From: Pomacea canaliculata
Lineage: Eukaryota; Mollusca; Gastropoda; Architaenioglossa; Ampullariidae
Assembly: GCF_003073045.1 (NCBI RefSeq)
Contig: NC_037596.1
Coordinates: 28,494,392 to 28,558,391 of the forward strand
DNA length: 64,000 nt
Reading direction: 5' to 3'
Within the stretch, counting starts at the first letter, position 1. Each line of letters opens with the position of its first letter. The notes beneath the pieces were generated by a model that worked only from the letters and a program-made list of their open reading frames with translations, had not been told where the DNA came from and did no database searches. This document shows, in pieces, positions 59,209 to 64,000 of the stretch. The translations under genes and the position numbers were made by a program.

Positions 59209-59289
59209 TTCTAATGTCAAAAAGTTGTATGAATAAATGCAGACCTCTCAGTGCCATACCCAAAGCTAAGTCTAAGTACATGAGTATTA

Positions 59290-59720
59290 AGTTGTTTATA
59301 AATATTGAAACAGTGTTTTAAAATTAAACATGTTGGGTGAAAATTTAAGATATGATAAATTTATGTTGAATAATGAAAAACTGCCAGACTTGAAAGAAAG
59401 ACTAATATCAAATAGGCACAGCAATATTTTTAGAAAGGCTTAGTAATAGCTAACGATGTTAATTTGGCCTTGTGCAAATTTAACAAAGGTTTAGAATCAG
59501 CCGATTATTTTTATTAAAAAATCTGTATAATATAAAAATTTCAAGAATAAGGCATGGTTTGATCCAGAATGTAACGAAAGCAGAAATCTTGAAAAACTGA
59601 TTGAAACACAGATTTATGTTATGGACTGAAGAAAAGGACCTTGTGGGTAAAGAACAAACTGGTTTTAGAAAGGAATTGATATTTACCAAGTTCCAATTTC
59701 AGAAGAAATGTCTTTTAAAC
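59290..59720 (+). mobile_element. Decayed LINE fragment
   Basis: Contains AWFDPECNESRNLEK, close to the PWFDxECxxxR string found between endonuclease and reverse transcriptase in many LINEs, preceded by KLPDLKERLIS. Frames are interrupted. The A-rich end is near 59,750-59,790. Confidence 0.5.
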
Positions 59721-59891
59721 GGGTAAAATACATTAAAAACAAAAGCTAAGCAAAAAAAAAATAAAATAAAAAAATAAAAAACACAAGAAAAATCATAGCT
59801 AAACCTTAATTGGAAAAGACAGCTTCAGTTTCCCACTCGTAAACTAATTGTCACCTGCTGTGCTTTATGACAAATATAGACAAATAAAGAG

Positions 59892-59994
59892 ATGGCTGGC
59901 TTATTTTTCTTAGTTTTTTTAGCATCTACCTTAATCTTTGTGAGGCATGCTGATACACACAAATATGTAGAACCATCTTTAGAAACTGCAGAAG
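59892..59994 (+). other. Candidate signal-peptide exon
   Basis: ATG at 59892 opens a hydrophobic leader (MAGLFFLVFLASTLIFV) and then HKYVEPSLETAE, ending at a gtgag donor in phase 1. A possible second exon in matching phase lies at 61,659-61,718. If real, the intron between them contains the LINE remnant at 60,440-61,160. No family recognised and no further exons found. Confidence 0.3.
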
Positions 59995-60439
59995 GTGAGA
60001 CGATGTTAATTGTATTATTGTTTACAGATTTCATCCACATCACTGGTACTACCTTTTTTTATACAAAAGTTACAAAAGGTGTGTTGGTGGTAAGCACAAA
60101 AATGTCTTTTGACATATTCTTGCTTTGTACACCCAAACCCCGTCCTTTGTTATTTAGCATGTCTGTGTTCGTCATAAGTCATAATAAAGCTACATTTAAC
60201 TCCACCGACATGTTTTCAGCCTTTACATACATTCTATTCAGTAGAAATAGGAACATATAATGATAAACACATACACAGTGCACCTTATCTGTAATCAAAA
60301 TAATTCTATTTAGCTAGCTGTCTGTCTGTGTATGAGATTATATTATTATTGATAATTAGAACCTCACCCTGTGAAACAGCAAACTTTTGAGAAAAAGTGA
60401 CAGATGACGTCTTCTTAAACAAAATTAATATTCCACTTG

Positions 60440-61160
60440 TGTTCAGATCATTGATGCAATTACTTCGGCTAATACGCAGTTGATTTTACTTTGTATGGCC
60501 ATACACAGCAACATCGTCATGAACGGCCAGAAACTGGAGGAGCTCAACAGCTTCAAGTATTTGGGTGCCACCCTGACTAGAGATGTTGCTGTACAGCAGA
60601 GATCCGTATCAGGATTGGTATGGCATCCGCATGTCCAGGCTGGATAGGATCTGGCGAAGCAACTCAATCACTTCAAGTACAAGCACAGGCTGTACAAGTC
60701 CCGTCGTAGTGTCAATCCTACTCTACGGCTGCGAGACTTGGACGCTGCTTGCCGCAACGGAAAAGAAGCTCCAGGCTTTGAAACAAGTGCTTGAGAAAGC
60801 TGCTCCGCATCTCGTACCGCGAAACACAAGACTGCAACGCATACGTACGGAGCATCCGTAAACCTCCTGTGGGCCCACATGACCTTCTGGCAACAGTGAA
60901 GCGGCGCAAGCTCGCTGGTTCGGTGGCACGTCACCCGCACAACACCCTGTCCAAGACGATCCCTACAAGGAACCTCGAAGGAGCCGTCGTCGTGGTCGTC
61001 CGAGAAAAGCTGGATCACAACATTAAAGAATGGACGAACGCGAGATGCCAGCCTCTCTCATCTGCTCAAGACAGGAACCGGGTGGAAAATTCTGTCTGTT
61101 GCTGCTGCCGGACGGTCCCCCCTACGCCCGGACCGGGCATGGGACTGACCTGACCTGACA
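60440..61160 (+). mobile_element. LINE reverse transcriptase 3' end (broken)
   Basis: Pieces of a LINE C-terminus: NGQKLEELNSFKYLGATLTRD, then over several frames LYGCETWTLLAA, KLLRISYRETQ and VKRRKLAGSV, ending in IKEWTNARCQPLSSAQDR and a CCCCRTVPPTPGPGMGLT end. At least four frame changes. This is the tail of a non-LTR retrotransposon of the type common in lophotrochozoans. Confidence 0.85.
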
Positions 61161-62480
61161 CATGTGTATTTCAACCTGTACAGAATATTGAATAAAATCA
61201 GTTTACAATTAAGCACACTTTAATTAAATATCACATCCAGACAATATTAGTAAAACTTGGAACAATTGTTGCTTTAGGGATTTAGATGTTAAACACTATT
61301 TTGTTCCTATTAATTTTTTTGCTTTATGTCAAGTATGAACTATAATGAAACAATGCATAAGCAGAAAACTTCTTTTAATAACAAGTCTGACTTTAGAAAA
61401 CACCACAAGTCACAAAACACAAACACTAAATACGCGGACCAATATGGACATTACAGACTCCCAAATGACTCAACCAGACAACAAGACAACAAGATTTTAA
61501 CTTTCCAATAAGTTTCTAAAAGATAAAAAATGGTCTCTTTGTTTCTAGAAGGAGGACGGTAGATATAGTAAGACTGCAGTAAATCTTTAGATAGAGTAAA
61601 TTTATGAAATACATGATCAAACAAGTTGTTAGTTTAATTTGATTTTTTTTTATTTTAGCAGTAAAATTTTCTAAAGCTGAGCAAGAAATGAAACTCGAAG
61701 CACAAAACACTTCATTTGGTAAACACAATATTGTGCATTTTTGACAAAGAAGGATGTAAGATGTGAAAATAACTAATATACATTTATACCATTTTCTCTT
61801 AAAGTCAACTATTACTAAGAATGTCGTCGAGAATATTTGTAAACATTTTTATGTTGAAGAGTTTAACTTCTCCATTCTATTTAGTGCTGTATTTGTAAAC
61901 TTTATCGACATGCATTTATTTTTAATAAATCTTTATGTCGAGTATCCTCTCCTTATTATGCTCCCGTTTTTTCTAACTTAATTAACCATCTACACACCTG
62001 GCGATTAAGCAGCCTGACATATTATATTATTAAAAACATTTCAATTAACGATTGTTTCGCCCAGTAGGGTATTAGCAATATTACAAAAGCTGACAGTCCA
62101 TTTATTAGAATGAAAAAGTTGCGTTGCCTTAAGTTTGACCTCTGGGCTTACAAGCATTCTTATAAAAAGTAAACAAATTTAAGAACAAACCAGTCTTTAT
62201 ATACTGATTTAAATGTGTTTCAGTTAACGAAAATACATTTATGCATTTATTTATCATTGTTTTCTAAAACTTTAAACATAAAAAAGTTATTGTTCTTTTA
62301 ACAACTTAACAAAAAAACAGCGAGGTCGTCATAACATTTATTAGTTGGCGTGTATTAATTTACAGGTAATCCAAGGTTCAGATAGCGGTCAGTTGTCAAT
62401 AACATTAAACCATTCATGATCATTGAAGATTTTTATCTTTCAACCACCTAATCTTGTATTAATGAGTTTATCATTACAAA
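61161..62480. other. Upstream region of EF-hand copy 8
   Basis: Contains the candidate exon 61,659-61,718 and, at about 61,985-62,105, the distal conserved element in inverted orientation as expected for a plus-strand gene. The proximal promoter begins near 62,365. Confidence 0.5.
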
Positions 62481-62483
62481 GAG

Positions 62484-62580
62484 TATATAAAGAGATTGGA
62501 CACCAATTCTTGCCATTCACCTGCCATACTATACCACTGGAACACTCCTGCTCCAGCTGAGCTGCCTCCTGCTGCAAACG
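62484..62580 (+). promoter_or_regulatory. TATA box and exon 1 of EF-hand copy 8
   Basis: TATATAAA at 62484-62491, non-coding exon ending at 62580, donor gtaaat. Confidence 0.65.
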
Positions 62581-62784
62581 GTAAATACAAAATAATGCAA
62601 TATTTATGTAATCAACAAAAGTCCAAACACAATGTGAACATGCGAGTGAAAATGAGTAAAATGTTGATTTGTTGAAATTTCTCATATAGGAAAGTATTGC
62701 AATGATTTATAACACTTGACACATCTGTTGTCACTCTGTCTAGCATTTACACTTGAATTGTTAGATAAACCTTTGAATTTCAAC

Positions 62785-63870
62785 ATGAAGATCCTCATCC
62801 TCTTCGGTCTTCTTGCTGTTGCCTTTGGACTACGCTCACCTTACTTCAGGTAGCTTTCATAGACCTACATAAACTCAATGCTTATCGCTTCTGGTAGTGT
62901 GGTTGGCATGATTTATCAATTCCAACCTAAATTTTATGAAAGAAACAAGGTTAAAATCATTAAAAGGTAAAAACTGTAACACTACACAATCATCTAATTT
63001 CTGTAATTTATTGTTTTTTTGTTTAAGATTCGGTAGTGTGATAATCATTCGATTTCTCGTTAAAATGTTATGCAAACTGGAATTAAAATTATGACAACAA
63101 TCACAACTGAAAAATATATCTCAAGATTAACGATAGCATGTCTAAACTTTTGACAAGGATTGTTTGTTCCAGCTACGAACCCGAAGCTCTTCGCCAAGGG
63201 TTTTATGCAGTTGACCTTAACCACAATGGAATTTTGACTCGTGATGAGTTGCTCGAAGTTATGAGAAAGCAAGATGCTAATGGTAACCAATCCTTTGTAC
63301 TTACGAAATTGTTATGTTTCTGCAAAATGTAGCTAATGGTTGTAACAATACAAGTGAACAATTAGTAAAATCCGTGAAACTACAAATAGGAAAGCTTTGC
63401 TTTGTTTACACGGGCCATCTTTAATACGGCAGTTTTAATATCAATTAATTTTTGAGGAGGTCAACTGTGCTCATTTTTTTTGTCGCAGGTGATGGTTTTC
63501 TGAGCTATGAAGAATTTAAACTTTCTTAACCCATTAAAACTCCTGTAAGGATCGTCAAAGGACAGTTCCAGTACTACGACAAACTGGATGGCGCAAGCGA
63601 TGGCAGATATTCTTTTTCGGGTGCAGATCGAATGATAAATATCTTGGACACTAATAGTAAGTGTATCGAATCATATTAGTTATTTCTTGGGCGAAAATGT
63701 ATAACCTGTTGTGAAAATTAAGTAGCAGCTATTACATTGCTTCAAATCCCGTTTTTTCTGCTTACACGTATCGATCATCTTAGCTGTCATGTTTCCAAAC
63801 AAAATGTGTTTCTGAATTTTCAGAGGACGGCGGAGTCACAGTTGACGAATTTGTGCAGAACATTCCGCAT
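62785..63870 (+). pseudogene. EF-hand secreted protein, copy 8 (in-frame stop; 3' end outside)
   Basis: Exons 62785-62849, 63173-63282, 63489-63656 and 63824-63870; the last exon lies past the right edge. The signal peptide begins MKILILFGLLAVAFG. Loops DLNHNGILTRDE, DANGDGFLSYEE and DTNKDGGVTVDE are canonical by sequence. Codon 72, CAA (Gln) in copies 3-5, is TAA (63527-63529), which would end the protein just after loop 2. All splice sites are intact. It is either a young nonsense pseudogene or a gene for a 71-residue protein with only the close pair of loops. Confidence 0.85.
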
Positions 63871-64000
63871 GTAAGGTCTTAACAGATTTTCTTAATGAAT
63901 ATAATGCATAGCTGTAGGAGCTGAGTGTTTGTAAATTACCATGAGAATTCATGATTTAAAGGTTTTTTAGAAGAGTTCAAACTCTAGTCTTATCATGTTC

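Overview
The window is AT-rich, intron-rich animal DNA with small exons, TATA-type promoters and many decayed repeats. The domain content (tandem secreted EF-hand genes beside receptors built of SRCR and immunoglobulin domains) suggests an invertebrate, most likely a mollusc and perhaps a gastropod. This is an inference from gene content; nothing in the sequence names the species.

Layout. (1) 1-25,900: a head-to-tail array on the minus strand of five copies of a small secreted EF-hand gene (start codons at 659, 6559, 11574, 16696 and 23325). Each sits in a 5-6.6 kb unit that also carries a conserved promoter, a conserved upstream element, a conserved 3' flank and a GC-rich block. Copy 1 runs off the left edge, copy 2 is broken, and copies 3, 4 and 5 are intact. 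(2) 26,400-28,900: copy 6, intact, on the plus strand. (3) 29,640-39,600: a minus-strand receptor gene with a signal peptide, four SRCR domains and four Ig-like exons; two of its exons are frameshifted. (4) 39,600-44,370: the gap between two head-to-head receptor genes, with simple repeats, an orphan SRCR exon fragment and a CRE-like cluster. (5) 44,375-54,600: a plus-strand receptor gene with a signal peptide, three SRCR domains and two Ig exons, then a mixture of decayed SRCR/Ig exons and intact Ig exons. An LTR-like fossil lies in one of its introns. (6) 55,900-57,880: EF-hand copy 7, shortened and with a changed first loop. (7) 58,700-61,720: an orphan SRCR fragment, a small hAT-type element with perfect 8-bp duplications, LINE remnants and a possible two-exon secreted-protein gene. 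(8) 62,480-64,000: EF-hand copy 8, with an in-frame stop, running off the right edge.

All EF-hand copies share one architecture: a non-coding exon 1, then coding exons of 65, 110, 168, 47 and 51 bases in fixed phases (copies 2 and 7 depart from it as described). The product is about 146 residues with a signal peptide, two unusually close EF-hand loops, a degenerate third site and a fourth canonical loop. In the receptors every SRCR domain is split over two exons and every domain unit starts and ends in phase 1, so damaged domains can be skipped without losing frame. The locus therefore looks like a fast birth-and-death cluster of secreted calcium-binding proteins interleaved with innate-immunity-type receptors. 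No rRNA, tRNA or CRISPR array was recognised.
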